From the NCBI RefSeq assembly GCF_024713975.1, contig NC_091110.1:15127501-15191500 (forward strand): a stretch of 64,000 nt of DNA, in the 5' to 3' direction. The notes beneath the pieces were generated by a model. That model made no database searches. It saw nothing but the letters and a program-made list of their open reading frames with translations, and was not told the origin of the DNA. The translations under genes were made by a program, and so were the position numbers. The stretch is from Paralichthys olivaceus. Lineage: Eukaryota > Chordata > Actinopteri > Pleuronectiformes > Paralichthyidae. Positions 21,073 to 34,037 of the stretch are shown here, one piece after another. The stretch's first letter is position 1, and every line of letters starts with the position of its first letter.

Positions 21073-22529
21073 ATGAGCCGACTCACTATTGGTCAAACAC
21101 ATCCGCATTGACACCACTACTGATACTGACTCACACCTCACTAATGTTCATCCAGCTGTGAGGAGGTAGTACAGTCTATGTTTGGATGATTTCAGAGCAT
21201 TGCTATGTTGCATCGGGGAAACATTAACAGTAACACTTGATTGATACAATTTAAAAGCATCTTCCTTTTCATTTGAATGGAAGACAACCCCTGGTCCGGT
21301 GACTCGGGTCTCACCGACAGGTTATTGATCTCCTATCAACCCCCATGCTTCATTCTAATCTCAGGCCACGCCGATCAATGAGAAATGATTAACAATCACT
21401 GGAGCTAATGCAGCAAAAACAGCTGCATCAGTGCTTTCTAATGAGGCTTCATTTAATGTATTTAATTCTGTAGAAATCAACACGCTTATGGTGCAGCCAT
21501 GTAAGTCCGAGATCATTTCAGGTGAATGTTCAGACGACGGGGAGTTAAACCTAATCTAAATCAGGGGAGAGTTATAGGACTGTGTTGGAAAGTTGTCCCC
21601 TGTAAAATTCAGCTTGTTATGGATTTTGAAATGAGAGCAGAAAACTTTTCACTTGGGCGTTCACTATAAATCACCTGTCTACATTACCTTGTCCTCCTTT
21701 TCATTTGCTTTCCACTGCCTTAGAGGAGCAGAGCTAATGCATCGGGCCAATTTTAGATCGCTCCAGAGACAGAGAGACAGAAGGAGAGAGAGAGAGACAG
21801 AGAGACAGAGAGGGAGGGAGAGATGGTCACAATGACGATTTCCTCTAGTGCCTATTTTGAGCACTACTATGAATTGTAAATGTAAATGATAACAATCCAG
21901 AAGCCGCATCCACTGCCTCCTCGCCTGCTGCCGTTACCGTGCCCTTGACCACTGCCTCACGTCTCTTTTCAGGATATCAGATGATTTAATTTCATTGCTG
22001 GGCCGTTCGCTGGGTGCTTTTTTGGATGTCCCTACGAGGACGACGGTGGTGCGATGTACACGTTTCGAACAAGGGTGTGTGTGGGATGGGCATTCAACAC
22101 CAGACCTGAGCTTCAGTGCACTGCAGAAGGGTTGGAGCGTTGTCAAGTGGCACTGCAGCACAAAAAGGCTCCAGCAGCCAGACGAGCCCATCCCAGTGAG
22201 CCCCCAGTGAGTCTGCCCCGGCCTCGAGCCTGCAGAGTCTACAGAGTTGAGGAGAGTGTGTTTCCATGAGGTCAAGACACTGGCGTCCTGAGGTGACGTA
22301 CTGCAGAGGCATGTCGTTATTTATGCTGATTCACGGACTAAAAGGACGACATGACCTTGATGTAGCTGATGCATCGTTGAGTTGCACATATCATTAGCAG
22401 CGTCGCAACTTTTTTCAGTAGCGCGATGAAAAATATGTTTCATAATGAATTATGTAAACTATAGAAACCCTTTAATAATAAATCAAGTGACAAGGTTATA
22501 AGGGCAACAGACATGGTTTCAGATATCTA
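21073..22529. other. Non-coding spacer upstream of nefm
   Basis: No exon was recognised. It holds a purine-rich GAGA/GACA stretch at 21767-21826. Short ORFs here lack splice or homology support. Confidence 0.55.
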
Positions 22530-22735
22530 GTCCTCCCTTGTAGATACTCTTTATCCTTTGAGGGTCTCTGGTGCCAGCTGACATTGTGCGAGAGGCGGAG
22601 CTACGTCCTGGACATGTCGCCAACATTTTGCAGGTCCAACATACAGAGACAAACAACCACTGACTCACAGTCACGCACACTTCCATAAGTTTTATAACCT
22701 GCATGTCTTCAGACATTAGGAGGAAGCCACACCCA
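22530..22735 (-). repeat. Teleost tRNA-headed interspersed repeat, body fragment (family A)
   Basis: Read on the minus strand it carries the body words of the copies at 34038 and 49411: CTTCCTCCYACAGTC-like, ATGT(C/T)TGAAGACATGCAGG-like, TTGTTTGTCTCTGTATGTTGG and GGCGACATGTCC. It ends near TGTCAGCTGGCACCAGAGA. The tRNA-like head is absent. Confidence 0.6.
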
Positions 22736-23028
22736 CCGAAGACACAGGCAAACATGAGATTTCTCTGGTTTCCATTTCTAGTTTGGCCAGTTGTGTTTGA
22801 GCAGGAGAGGCGGAGCTCATTGATTGAAAAGGCCCTGAATTTTTCTTCCTGAGCCTCTGTGATGTGCCGTACAAGTACAACCAACATGGCGGCAAATTAG
22901 ACTTCTGTCTCCAACATATATTCATGAGAGGAAACAGAGAGTGACGTGAACCAGTGGAGAGGAAAGGGCATTCAAATAGAGAGGGAGGCATGGACCTTAA
23001 TTACAGTTGCATCGATGCAGCTCTGCCC

Positions 23029-23030
<2 letters not shown>

Positions 23031-23067
<37 letters not shown>
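23031..23067. repeat. (TG)n microsatellite
   Basis: About 18 uninterrupted TG units. Confidence 0.95.
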
Positions 23068-23070
<3 letters not shown>

Positions 23071-24908
23071 CTGGAAGATTAATGATCCGTGTCATGAGTG
23101 CTGTCAATTTTCTAAATGCTACACATCATTTTCATATGCTGTATGTAGTTTAGCCATATGTTAATTGTTGGATACTTAATTATATACAAAATATATAGGC
23201 TTTAGTTTTCTGCTGCTGCAACAGTCGTTTTTTTTTTTAACATGATTTAAGAATTCAGCTGCAGAGATTCAGCCACAGGATCATTAAAAGTGTTCCAGCA
23301 CCGAGGCTTTGTTCACAGTGGGTGTTCCAGTTCATCCTGAAAGTTGTGGATGGAGATAAGGTAAAGTTTTTGCTGCAAACTGGGAAAACGACTTTTTATT
23401 GGTTTGTGCACAGGGGCATCGTCATGTTGAAACAGGAAACAGTGAAAACTGGTGTCACAAAGGTGGAAGCCAGCTGTGGTTTGTGTGTATGTGTGTGTGA
23501 AGAGGACAGTTTCTTTATTTTCCTAATACATGTATCATGTCCTATTCTTTCCAATACTCCCCAGCCTCCTTCCTGCTGTCTCCTCTCCCTCCCCCCTCTT
23601 CTTTGTCTCTCCCTTCATAACGTCTACAACGTTAGCGTCCACCTTCTACATCTGGTATCTTTTACCTTCAGGGGACCATGAGCAGAAGTGATGGAGGTGT
23701 GCATCACATGGCACATAATCACAAACGTCTTGATGCACCATCACACCTTTAGACTGTGGACACAGCTGAGGCAATGTGGGCCTCCAGTTCATTGGGAGGG
23801 GGGGGGGGGGGGTGATGTGTTACAGAATTGTAGAGTAAGGTTTACAGAAACTGTGTTCGTTTTAAAGTGAGTGCAAAACATGAATTGTTTGTACATTTTT
23901 GGTTTTGTTTTCAACATTTTACTACGTCACACACTTTGTGCACCGGTGTGTGGATCTGTTTGTGCACATGTTTGCACTTCAGAGCCTTGTCAGAGCAGGA
24001 TTTAGATTATTGCATGTTCAGCTCCCACTTGAGGTTTGTTGTATATTGATTTACATTGATTGACATTTTTCCCAGAGGTTTCCTCAGAGGCTCTGCTGAT
24101 GCACACGTTTGTGAAAAAAGGGGCGTCCCATTAGTTCCTAGTGAGAAAAAAAGCATTCATTTTCTTTGTTGAACAAAGCTCCATGATTCAAAAACAACTG
24201 GAGAACTCTCAGCAAAAATGTTATTGAAATGATTGTTAATTGTGTTTTTTATCTTCACTCATGTATTAATAGTGATAATAAGTGTTTAATGCAGCAGAAT
24301 GATGAATCTGATGTGTCTGTAATAGTTGCTTTGATCAACGACTGAGCTTTTGCAACAAAGATAACAGGAATTTATGTTTTCATTGTGATTTCTTTGTATT
24401 TAAGGGGAAAGTAAAGAGGAAATTAAATACAATATGACATGTAAATGGCAGCAGGGATCATCAGTCTGAAGTGTCCAACAGTAGAAGTAACAAAATCTCA
24501 TTCATTCCTTTGCCAAAAGGTGCAAAATCTTCACATCCGAAGTAGCTGCAGAAACATGTTAATTGCAGCCTGAGTCATCGCTGATTTGCAAAAAACCTTG
24601 TGATGGAGCTTAAAACTTCCGAATGCAGTATTCTGCAAAAGGGCAAACGGCTCTGTTGGCTCTGGAGATGGATGTGTGAGAGTTGTAAGCTTTAAGAGGA
24701 GGAGATGGTGAGGTAACACTGGGTGTGACAGGCTGTAGATGGCCGTATGGGGTGATGGTGGTGGGAGGTCTGATGGGGGGGGGGCAGTGACGATATCGTG
24801 AACAGTGGCAGGAGCGAAAAAAGAGCAACAAGAGAGGCAGGTTGCACAGGAAGAGAGAGAGGGAGGGGTTACACCAGGATCTGCAGTTTATCTGCAATGC
24901 ATCAGTAG

Positions 24909-24949
24909 CTCTCTCTCTCTCTCTCTCTCTCTCTCGCTCTCTCTCTCTC
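24909..24949. repeat. (CT)n microsatellite
   Basis: About 20 CT units with one CG interruption. Confidence 0.95.
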
Positions 24950-25808
24950 AGATACAACACCTTATGGGTGACCCTGCACGGAGTGTACACAGTTAAGTAA
25001 CAACAGTAATGAAGCTGTCCCACATTCTCCTGACACATGGGGAAATACCTGGCAAACGCCCAAGACGTAGGTGTGGTACCTCACATGCACTTCAAGCACA
25101 AACATAAACATGCTATGAGGAGGCACATGTATGGATCGGGGCAGAGTGTCAGGAGGAAAAACGTTGGTCATTCAGTGACAACACAGTAAGACTTATGTGC
25201 ACTCGTTAATCAGAGTCAGTGGGTAAATATAAGTTAAAGATGCACAAACACATTGATCATTTGCTCTTATGTTAAGTTAAGGGATATCGTTCAGGCGGTG
25301 CTTCGTCAGCAGGAGACGCATCAAGCTTTCAGGAAAAACGTCAACATAAATTCGAAACTGTCGCCTTCTAATAAAATCCTGCGATGAAATGTGTAATAAA
25401 CAAAGTGCAGGAGTGTGGTATGAATCAGTTTGCTTACAATACACACACAAACACACACTTGTGTCCAACTGATGAAAAAAACATGTTGTGCTGATTAACC
25501 AGTGAGTGATATTGTTGCTTCCAGTAAAGAGACGTGATTTAGACACAAGTCTTTAATAACGTTTTAAATTATGATGATATCTTAATGCGGCCTCCACCAT
25601 CAGTTAGCCTGAGAGCTTTCTACTGTGTCCCACATGCCACACTGTCAGCAGGGTGGTTAGCATGACCTTGACCTTCAACTCTTGAGTATTGAATGAAAGC
25701 CTCAGTACTAGCTGTGTTGTTAATATTGTAAATGTCTCTTTATATTTTACAAGTATTCCATATTGCTTAAGGTAAGGTTTCACTTTCATTCTAGGAGAAA
25801 GATTACAA

Positions 25809-25895
25809 CAGTTCGTGCAATTTAGATGAAACGCACCAGGATTACTTTATATTTCTGCCGATAGATCCTTTTCACATAAATCTCACACACTGACC
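25809..25895. mobile_element. Partial copy of the TIR element at 14383, inverted
   Basis: Its reverse complement begins GGTCAGTGTGTGAGATTTA and continues with GTGAAAAGGATCTATCGGCA and GTTTCATCTAAATTG, matching the left 100 bases of the 14383-14733 element. The right part is missing. Confidence 0.75.
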
Positions 25896-27165
25896 ATTGA
25901 CCAAGTGTCAGACTCTGAAGCATAACTGATCAAAGAGAGTTTTTGAAACAGGTTGCACTTCTTGCATCATCTTGTATTAAGTGAAATAAGCATTGAAAAG
26001 ACTTTGACCATAAAGTAAGAGCATTTTACAATGTATGTCTAAAATATCTAAATCTCTCTCTCAAAATGTGTTTACACATGTTACAAATAAAGCTGCATCG
26101 TGCAGGAAGCTGCTCTTCAGGGTCATTCAGAACAACAAGAAGAATCCCGTGTTGTGTTATACACGCTGCAGCTGTGACACACACGTCAGGAACACGCGTG
26201 TAGTACACAGCAGATAAGTGTCATCTTATTCTCACACACGCCCACAAGGCCTCACGACGAGTGGATTCTTTTTAAGCTGAAGTCAGCAGCTTTTCTCATC
26301 TACAGGGAGCGAGTGATCAGCGGAAAGCAAACAGATTAAACTGAATTAGCCCACCGTGAGACCCCTTTAATTTAATTAATTAATTTGATTTAACTATCCC
26401 ATCAGAGTCTGTTTTCACCAAATCTGACTCCATCTCCCCATCGACCTGGCACTTATGAGGATTTTTATACAGAGAAACCCTAATGGGAGAGAAAACAATG
26501 TAATTAGCAGGTGGGTCGGCCCTATTGTATGGCAGAGCACCTGAGTCATGCACATGATCATCGGGAAGAGGCTGCAACCCCAGATTCATGAGACAATTCC
26601 CTCTGAGACAAGCGTCTGTGTTTGAGGACATTCAGGTCAGTGAATCTCTGCAGCAGTTTTCTCGTCTGTCTGTGCCTCGACCACCTGTGATTCCTTTTCT
26701 CTCTCTTCTCGACAATCAACGAAACTAGTTTCACATGAAAATATCTTGTGTTTGAGTCACTCGTGTCATAAAAGCACGTGTTCAAATTCCAGAGTTTCCT
26801 TTCATCCATCCCCGATACCCTGGATCACCTGCACTGGTCTGACATCATGTTTCTAATCTGCAGAGTCACTCATCACCCTCTTTCTCTGCAACCCTCCTCC
26901 CTCCTCTGCTGTCTCACAGACGCAGATTCACCGTCTCTCTTTTTATGTCTCTGTGCCCTTCCATCATCTTTTAGACATTTTAATGTTGCACCCTCTGTGG
27001 AATCGTCTATTCGCTACCTGAGCTTCAGGATATTACCTCAGTGTGGGTTTTATTACTTCAGTTATTGCTCTAGTGCGCCAGACAAAGGGCGAAGGAACCA
27101 GAGTTTTGAATTTGAAATTTTGGAAATTATATTTGCAAAAAATTGCTTGATGATATGTTTGTGTG
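25896..27165. other. Non-coding spacer
   Basis: No exon or defined repeat was recognised. Local features are a TTTAATTAATTAATT run (about 26368-26385) and pyrimidine-rich tracts (about 26875-26965). Confidence 0.5.
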
Positions 27166-27275
27166 TCCACTCATCCATCTATACATGATCTCTTCTGCTT
27201 AACCTTTGAGGGTCACAAGGGGGTGGAGCTAGTCCCAGTCGACATTGGAAGAGGAGGGGTCGACACTCAGGATTG
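27166..27275 (-). repeat. Family A repeat, 3' end fragment
   Basis: The plus-strand run CATCCATCTATACATGATCT, then TTAACCTTTGAGGGTCAC and GTGGAGCTAGTCCCAGTCGA, is the inverse of the family A tail seen at 49590-49662 (AGCTGGGACTGGCTCTAGCT ... GGATGGATGG). Confidence 0.55.
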
Positions 27276-30076
27276 GAGTCTGTTAAAAAGCCGATTCATG
27301 ATCAGGATGCATGACACGAAACAGATGCTAAACTGTTTGAAAGAGTCGTTTCATCACATACTGCTGTAAATAAAAAAAGTGAAATGAAAAATTCTGGTGT
27401 AAACGGAACGTTATTCTTTTTTTTATGTGATTGAAAGACACTGTTAAACCCCTGTTGTCCCTGTTTGACTTGCATGACTCAGCGGAATCTATCAAAGTGA
27501 TGAGTCATCAGCGGTTGTACAGTGTGTGTTTCTGTGTGTTTCTGTGCGTGTCACATCTAAAGTACGGAACAGATTCCATTCGAAGTTTTCAAATAACATA
27601 ACCAGGTACTTTAATGCAATAACATCACAACAAGAGGAGCAATCTGCAGCATGTACGACATTCAGTGAGTGAAAAAAGAAGAAACATCAAAGCAGACGGT
27701 GAATAAATCAGCTTGGATGTAAAAAAAAAGAGAGATATTATGAGATTAAATAAAAATCTTTTTCTTTCTGCCTATCATTTACTCAGCTGATTCTGATGCT
27801 GCTCACGTCACAGTGAGATGAAGAGCAGGCTACACAGGTCTGGTCACATCCCTCCCACTCCACACCTCCAGATTTTTTTCATATTCTGATTTGTTCTCTT
27901 CAAACCGAACAACACTCGAGGCAATTAATCAGTCGTCACCATATACAGTCTATGGTCGTCACACAGCTTTTTTTTTTATAAGGATGAGCACTGTTTTGTG
28001 CCCTTATTTGTCGCTGCCGTGAACTTTATAGCCGTATGCTCATAAATCATTGAAACACAGTGTTTCAGCCGTGACTCGGGCAGCTCAGTGTAAAACATAA
28101 AGACAAGCTGAGGCACAAAAACAATTTAACTAGAGATTCAAGGACAGAGCCTGTTGCCTGGTGCTGGAGGACATTTATCTAAACAAGCTGCTGCGGAACA
28201 GCTGTTGGTTGTGTTGTTTACACTATATCCGTCTTTTAAAGGCTTAATGACTGCGTCAAGACAGAATTAAACTGTCTGGTTCTAAAAACCGCGGTGCTGT
28301 GCCGTCAGTGTCTGTGGAGCAGAGCGTGTATGTGTGCTATAGGTCTGCCTTAGCTCTCGGGTTATATCAGGCCATCCCAGTATTTCTCTGGGTCTTGTCA
28401 GCGAGCTGCTGGAGAGGCAGACTGAGGCGCAGCGAGGAAAGTGGAGTCATGCTGCAGAGGCTGAGCTGCAGAATCATGATGGAGCCCGAAGGAGGGAGGG
28501 ACAGGGGAGGGAGGGGAGTCAAAGAGAAGGAGAGAGAGAGGGTGAACGAGCACTGAGGTTTAGTAAGGTGTGTGTGGTGTGTGTGTGGGAGGGGGTTACA
28601 GTCTATATCAACAGATCCTCTTATCTAATCCACAAAATGTGGTATTCCCTCTTGAATGATTCATACGTCTGTTTTCTGAGCAGCCTCTGCCATTTCTAAC
28701 GTCTGGGTGAGGTCGAGGAGATTTCTGTTGAATTAAGAGCAAAGTCTTAATGCTGGTCTTTCTAAGATTCATGAGATGTGAAAATGAGCAAAGTGAAGAA
28801 GGAACATCATTTATTTAAACCCATTATCAACACAAATACAATATTTTGGTGGTGGCCAGCTTCAGGTCAGCTTCTCCTTGTCATTGTCCTTGAAAAGAAA
28901 ATGTTTCACCTCAGAGAGAAATAAGAATTGGAAAGAAAATGATTTACATAAATGGTCATGGTTAAATAAATCATTCAAGATGGAAACAACCTTTATAATT
29001 TTGTTTAATTTCATGTATTTATGAGGACAACACACATTAATCTACTCTGTTGATGTGCTAGTGTTGCCTTCACCTGCAGTCCATTTGTTTTTGAGAACCA
29101 CATGTGGTCAAAGGTCAACAGCATTTTACTTTTCTGTGCTTCCTGTTTTATTTTGAAATCCTCCTTTAGTACCTGTAGCTGCTTTACTTCCTCCTTGTTT
29201 GTTTCCTGTCTGTGTAATGGCTGGCTGTAATGGGGATGGTTTCAGTCCCCTCAGTCTTTGTTTTCCTTGACACACGTTCTTCTCTTTGCTCAGAACTTGT
29301 TTGTGACTCCCAGCTGAAAACTGTAAGTGCTCCCAACTCTTCAGATTTGCTTTGTGAGTTGTGTTTGAATCTCATGTGGATTTTCCACTGTTCTCTTGTT
29401 CCTTTACTGTTTGTTAAACTTTGCTTTGTGAAGTTTTTTTTAAAACTACTGAAGTTACATTTGCGAGAACCTTTCTGGAAACTTCACAGTGAGCGAGTGG
29501 AGTTGTCAATGACGTTTCTAACATCTGACGGAAGCAAAACTGGACAAATACAAGTATCTCAGGAGAGTCACACATGAAGAAGACACAGACGAAGATTCAA
29601 GCACTTTAAGCAATATTATAATAATGTCCGACCTCAATTTATAATAGTCTGCGGCTGTGTTCTTCATATGAGAAAAGCAAACTCCACAAAACGACTCTGT
29701 TTTGTCCTTAGGAAAAACAAACTTTAAAAGAACTTGGTCCATAAACTGACCACCTAAGTGTATGCACTTGTTCTACTGTAGCCTAGATTCTATTTTCAGT
29801 ATTTCAGTATTGCATTGAAGTCTGTGTTTGAGCTCCTTTTGCATGTCTCCTGCAGAGAAACTGCCAAAGTGTCAACGTTGGTTTTTGGGGCTTTGAGATT
29901 AAAGTGATTGTGATTCAGAGAATGACAGGAGGTTAACAACGACTACATTTATTTTCTTATAGTAATAGGTTCACTAACACGGCACCAGTGTGGGGCGCCT
30001 GCAGCCAATCCTGCTAAGTAGCACTTAGTATTCTGAGACAGTTTGTAATCCCTCAAATCAGTGACTGCCTCTTGGA

Positions 30077-30079
<3 letters not shown>
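27276..30079. other. Non-coding spacer
   Basis: No exon was recognised. A short CCATATACAGTCTATGG fragment (about 27938) looks like the end of an old repeat. The rest is unique-looking AT-rich sequence. Confidence 0.5.

Positions 30080-30171
<92 letters not shown>
30080..30171. repeat. Long uninterrupted (TG)n microsatellite
   Basis: About 46 perfect TG units, the longest pure dinucleotide run in the window and a sequence class able to adopt Z-DNA. Confidence 0.97.
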
Positions 30172-30172
<1 letters not shown>

Positions 30173-30308
30173 GGTGGAAGCTGAGTACTTCATTGTGAAA
30201 ACTGGCATCAGGCCGTTTGTACCTCTTCTGTTTGAGGCTTTAGAGTTTGGATTAATGGTTGAGGTTTTGAACAGAAATTAATCTGATGTTGAAGCTGATG
30301 AGCAGGAT

Positions 30309-30420
30309 TACGTAAAAACTATTGATTACCGATTACAGATTACCATGAAACTTGGTGCAAGGGTGCATTATGGGTCTGGAAAGAATCCATGGAATTTTTT
30401 TGTAGATCTGGATAATAGAC
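30309..30420 (-). repeat. Teleost interspersed repeat fragment (family D)
   Basis: The reverse complement contains CACCAAGTTTCATGGTAATC and CAATAGTTTTTACG. The copy at 58325 has CACAAGTTTTGTAGAAATCC and CAGTAGTTATT at the same spacing. Both resemble a repeat I recall with the phrase AAATCCGTCCAGTAGTTTTTG; class unassigned. Confidence 0.5.
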
Positions 30421-30526
30421 TCCCATGTAAACATCAGTTTCTGATTACTGTTACCCAAATAAAGTCTATATAATTTTAAATAAGCCATAATAGATAATCG
30501 TGGTTTTAAGATATATCTTTGGGTCT

Positions 30527-30650
30527 GTAGCTCATCGAGAGGACAGTGCAAGCATGAAATGGGAAGAGAGAACAGGGGGAAGACTCGCAGCAAAGAGCCG
30601 GGTCGGAATCGAACCTGCAGCCACTGCAAGAGGACTCAAATACAAACTAG
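30527..30650 (-). mobile_element. tRNA-derived SINE-like fragment
   Basis: On the minus strand GCAGGTTCGATTCCGACCC contains a pol III B-box (GGTTCGATTCC). It is followed by TTTGCTGCGAGTCTTCCCCC and a CTCTCTTCCCATTTCATG stretch, the body of a very common teleost SINE as I remember it. Confidence 0.55.
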
Positions 30651-32535
30651 AAATCTGGAAATCAAGTGTTATTTATTTTATTTTATAACAGAGTTTGCAA
30701 AGAAAATCTCATCAAATTCTGTCAATTGTCTTGTCATTAATCTAAGTATATATTTCTTCTTTCTACTACCTTAAGCCCTGCTGAGCATCTCCCTGAGGTC
30801 GGCTCTTCTTCACTATCTGACTGTACATCGTAAATAAAAACAGTTTTTGCTTGTTAGTGCAGTGACTACATTTACTCACCCTGCTGGCTCAGTCTTTAAA
30901 GAAACTAGATGCAGAGCAGAGATGCATTAAAGGAAAGGAGGGATGTAGGAGGCATAGAAGGACAGGATGGAGGGAGGGAGCGTGTTTCCTCAACGCAGAT
31001 GAGTCATGGTTGTTGGATCCTTGCATCAGCTTTTGTGCCTCAGCTTTGCTTTCATGTGAAAATCCCTTAAGTTAGTGCTTCCCATTTTTTATTTAAAAAA
31101 TGAGCAAACCCTGCAGTCGCATTCCCTTTTCCCCTAATCTCACAACCACTCCTGTTTCTGTTGTGCTCTGCACTGTGCATTTGTTTCATGGGGTGATTTG
31201 CAGATTTAAATTAAACTACACTTTGTTATTTATTTTTACGTCACCATGCTTTACTAGATTTCCCTGCAGGGAAAACAAAATCGAAAAATGATTAGAAAGC
31301 AGTCATTGCCTTTCCACAGTAACACAAGATTTAGAGAAAAGACTGATTTATATTACTTCATTTGTTAAAACGTATTTTAACAACTAATTTATTTATCGTA
31401 AAATAGACTGTGATGGCACTGATGTAGTTTTTAGATGCTATTGTAATTTTGGTGCAGAGAAGGCCATTAGAAAGTGTGGCCATTAAGTTTTTGGCAGATG
31501 GAGAGGTGGAATATAGTGTAGATTTTCTTTATTTATTATTATATACTTTATATCACACTGTACATTGAGATAATATGAGGGATGATCCCTTTATGAAATG
31601 ACCTGTCACATACACTGTATATAAATAAAAAATAAAGAAGCAAAGCATGACATTTTCTTTTCTTTCTCCTGTAATCAACTAACCTCTCTCCTCCTCTTCC
31701 TCCTGCTGCTGCAGTGAGCCAGACGGGCTGAGAGGAAGAGAAGTAGTATCACGGTCGAATAAACCGTCTCCCTGGTTTGGAAAATAAAACTCAGGAGTCA
31801 CGCAACCCCGACTGGTGAACGGCAATTACCGAGGTCAAGTCTGCATATTTCATGAGACTGAGACAGGCTGCAGAAAACTGCACTCTGGCAAAATGTGAGT
31901 GTAGAAAAACGAGAGTTGGTGATCTGTGCTCTTCATACACCAACAGAGCAGTATGGGCCAAACATGACCATCAAACAGGCCAGGGGGGTCTGGCACCGTG
32001 TAGTTCCTGGAGCACCTCCTCTTTTTGCATTTTAAAAATTTTGATAGACATTTTTTAAATTAAGAATGATCCGATATTAAGCAAAATGAATCAGTGCATA
32101 GATGTCTGACATATAATTGGCCTCTCTGTTTAAATTGTGGCCTCTTTATGGCCCCTGAGTTAGAAAAATCCTAGACCCACCACTAGTTATTATACAGAAA
32201 GTTTTTTGAAAGAGTTGCTTCTCGGAAACATAAAAAGAACCCAGAGTTAGTCCTCTGAGCTCCAGGGGGGAAAGTGGGATTTGATATCAGAGACACAAAA
32301 GATTCACACATCCCATCACACACTTTTCGAGCACATATACTCCACGAGGAAGAAGCACGTTTAAAACACCCAGAGATGAAATATCATCAGCTTCTCCCAG
32401 AGTTTTCCAGACTCACTTTGATGTCTCACAAAGTGCCAAAACGGTTCTTCTTCATCCAGGAGAGATGCAGCAGCTTCATCAGCATATCTCATTTCCTCTG
32501 AAGAGAGAGGGCGAGGCCGGGGAACGACAGGATTT

Positions 32536-32536
<1 letters not shown>
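30651..32536. other. Non-coding spacer
   Basis: No exon or defined repeat was recognised. The stretch is AT-rich with scattered A/T homopolymers. Confidence 0.5.

Positions 32537-32574
<38 letters not shown>
32537..32574. repeat. (GT)n microsatellite
   Basis: About 19 uninterrupted GT units. Confidence 0.95.
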
Positions 32575-32579
<5 letters not shown>

Positions 32580-32949
32580 GTGGGGTGTTTTTGCATTCTA
32601 AGGAGGGGCAGGTGTTCCCTTGTGTGCGACGAGCAGGAAGTTTCATCTCTAGGGTTTTTCTTTATTTTTGTCCCGAACATGTGTTGTTTTTTTCCAGACT
32701 TAAACAGAAGTTTGAATGAGACTGTCTTTGAGAAACTGAGGTGAACACACTCTGCATATAAAATATTCATAATGTTGAAATATAAAATGAACACCCACAA
32801 TGTTTCATTGTACCTTAGAGCCTCTGCATTTCAATGTATTCATTCGTGCATTTGTGACAGGACATGAAAAATGGGAAACTGCATTTATATATAAAGCAAA
32901 ATAAATGCATTTTGGGGTTCAGTATATTGCAGGAGGACAATTTGGCACG

Positions 32950-33030
32950 TGGACTGGACGAGCCGGAGATTGAACTATCGACTTTTTGATCAGTGGACTC
33001 CCGTTTTACCTCCTGAGCCGCAGCCTCCAT
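32950..33030 (-). mobile_element. tRNA-like SINE head
   Basis: The minus strand reads GGCTGCGGCTCAGGAGGTAA (A-box-like), then about 35 bases later ATAGTTCAATCTCCGGCTC (B-box-like). I recall this as the GTGGCTCAGGAGGT...GGTTCGATCCCCGGCTC SINE head of fish genomes. The B-box is mutated and the cloverleaf is broken, so it is not a working tRNA gene. Confidence 0.6.
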
Positions 33031-33779
33031 GGATGATCCACGCCCTGTTAGTTACACGTGCTTGAACTTCTTCGTGTGTGTGCTGCTGTATAAGCTTATG
33101 CCTCAACAGTATAGGTGTTAACATTCTGCGTTGTTGTGTTATTGTAGTTGTATACCACAGTGTTTCAGACGTTATCATCACCACAGAGAGCCTGGAGATC
33201 TCATCAATATTTAAGAGGCACATTCAGTGGAGAAGCAGGTCTGACGCATTCGGGCACCGATGCTGGAAAACCCTGAATCGTAAATAACTGCATCAGCACC
33301 AGTGCACACACACAAGGGAGGAATCTCTTTGTTTCAGCTTGAGCTGAACTTCAAATTCTTATTTTTCCTCAGAGCAAGTTGGCAAGATATAAAAAGAAAC
33401 AGTGAATGTCACTGAAGTATTAAATATCATACATCAGATTTCCTGTGTTTGGTATTATTGTACTGTGATGTCTGCATCGCTTCGGTCCGTTGCTACAATG
33501 AGGGAACAAATGTAAGTATTAAAAATTGAATCACTGCTGCTCATTTTTTAAAGCAGGACAGATTAAATTTTTACATTTCTTAAGGGGAAACTTTAATATA
33601 AATGTGTTAAGTACACAGCAAACCAGTATCTAGATTCCATTAAGTGCTAAATTATATTTATCAAACTGGTTTCAAAGTCTAAATTTAAATTTTTTAAATT
33701 ATTTTACATTTATTGGGGGGGAAATAGGAAATATAAGGCTTTGGGGTCAAGTCCCACTAAAGTCTAAAGGAGGTTTTAG

Positions 33780-33862
33780 ACTGTCTTCCTCCCACAGTCC
33801 AAAGATACACAAGGCAGATTGGGGTTTGGTAAACTGGACAATTGACCTTAGGTGTGACTGTA
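33780..33862 (+). repeat. Family A repeat, internal fragment
   Basis: CTGTCTTCCTCCCACAGTCC, AAAGATACAC and later AATTGACCTTAGGTGTGACT match the middle of family A. It directly abuts the family C fragment on its right. Confidence 0.55.
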
Positions 33863-33945
33863 GGACAGAGGACGTCACATCTTGTTGAAGTCTTTGAGCC
33901 AAATTGTAAATATGGATTTTACAAATAACATTTAATTTGATAAAT
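33863..33945 (+). repeat. Family C repeat tail fragment
   Basis: GGACAGAGGACGTCACATCT, TGTTGAAGTCTTTGAG and TTTACAAATAACATTTAATT parallel the copy at 41926-42001 (AGAGGATGTCACACCTTGTT ... CTATACAAATAAAACTTG). Confidence 0.6.
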
Positions 33946-34037
33946 GACTTATGAATGTATGATGGTTGAGTTGGTAGTGCAACAGGTAGCTGAGTGATGA
34001 GAGTTAATTTTACACAAAGACTGAAATGGAGTCTGGT

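Larger units (their letters stand above)
22736..25808. other. Non-coding spacer
   Basis: No exon was recognised. Contents are (TG)n at 23031-23067, a G homopolymer at 23794-23812, a shorter G run near 24775-24783 and a (CT)n run at 24909-24949. Confidence 0.55.
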
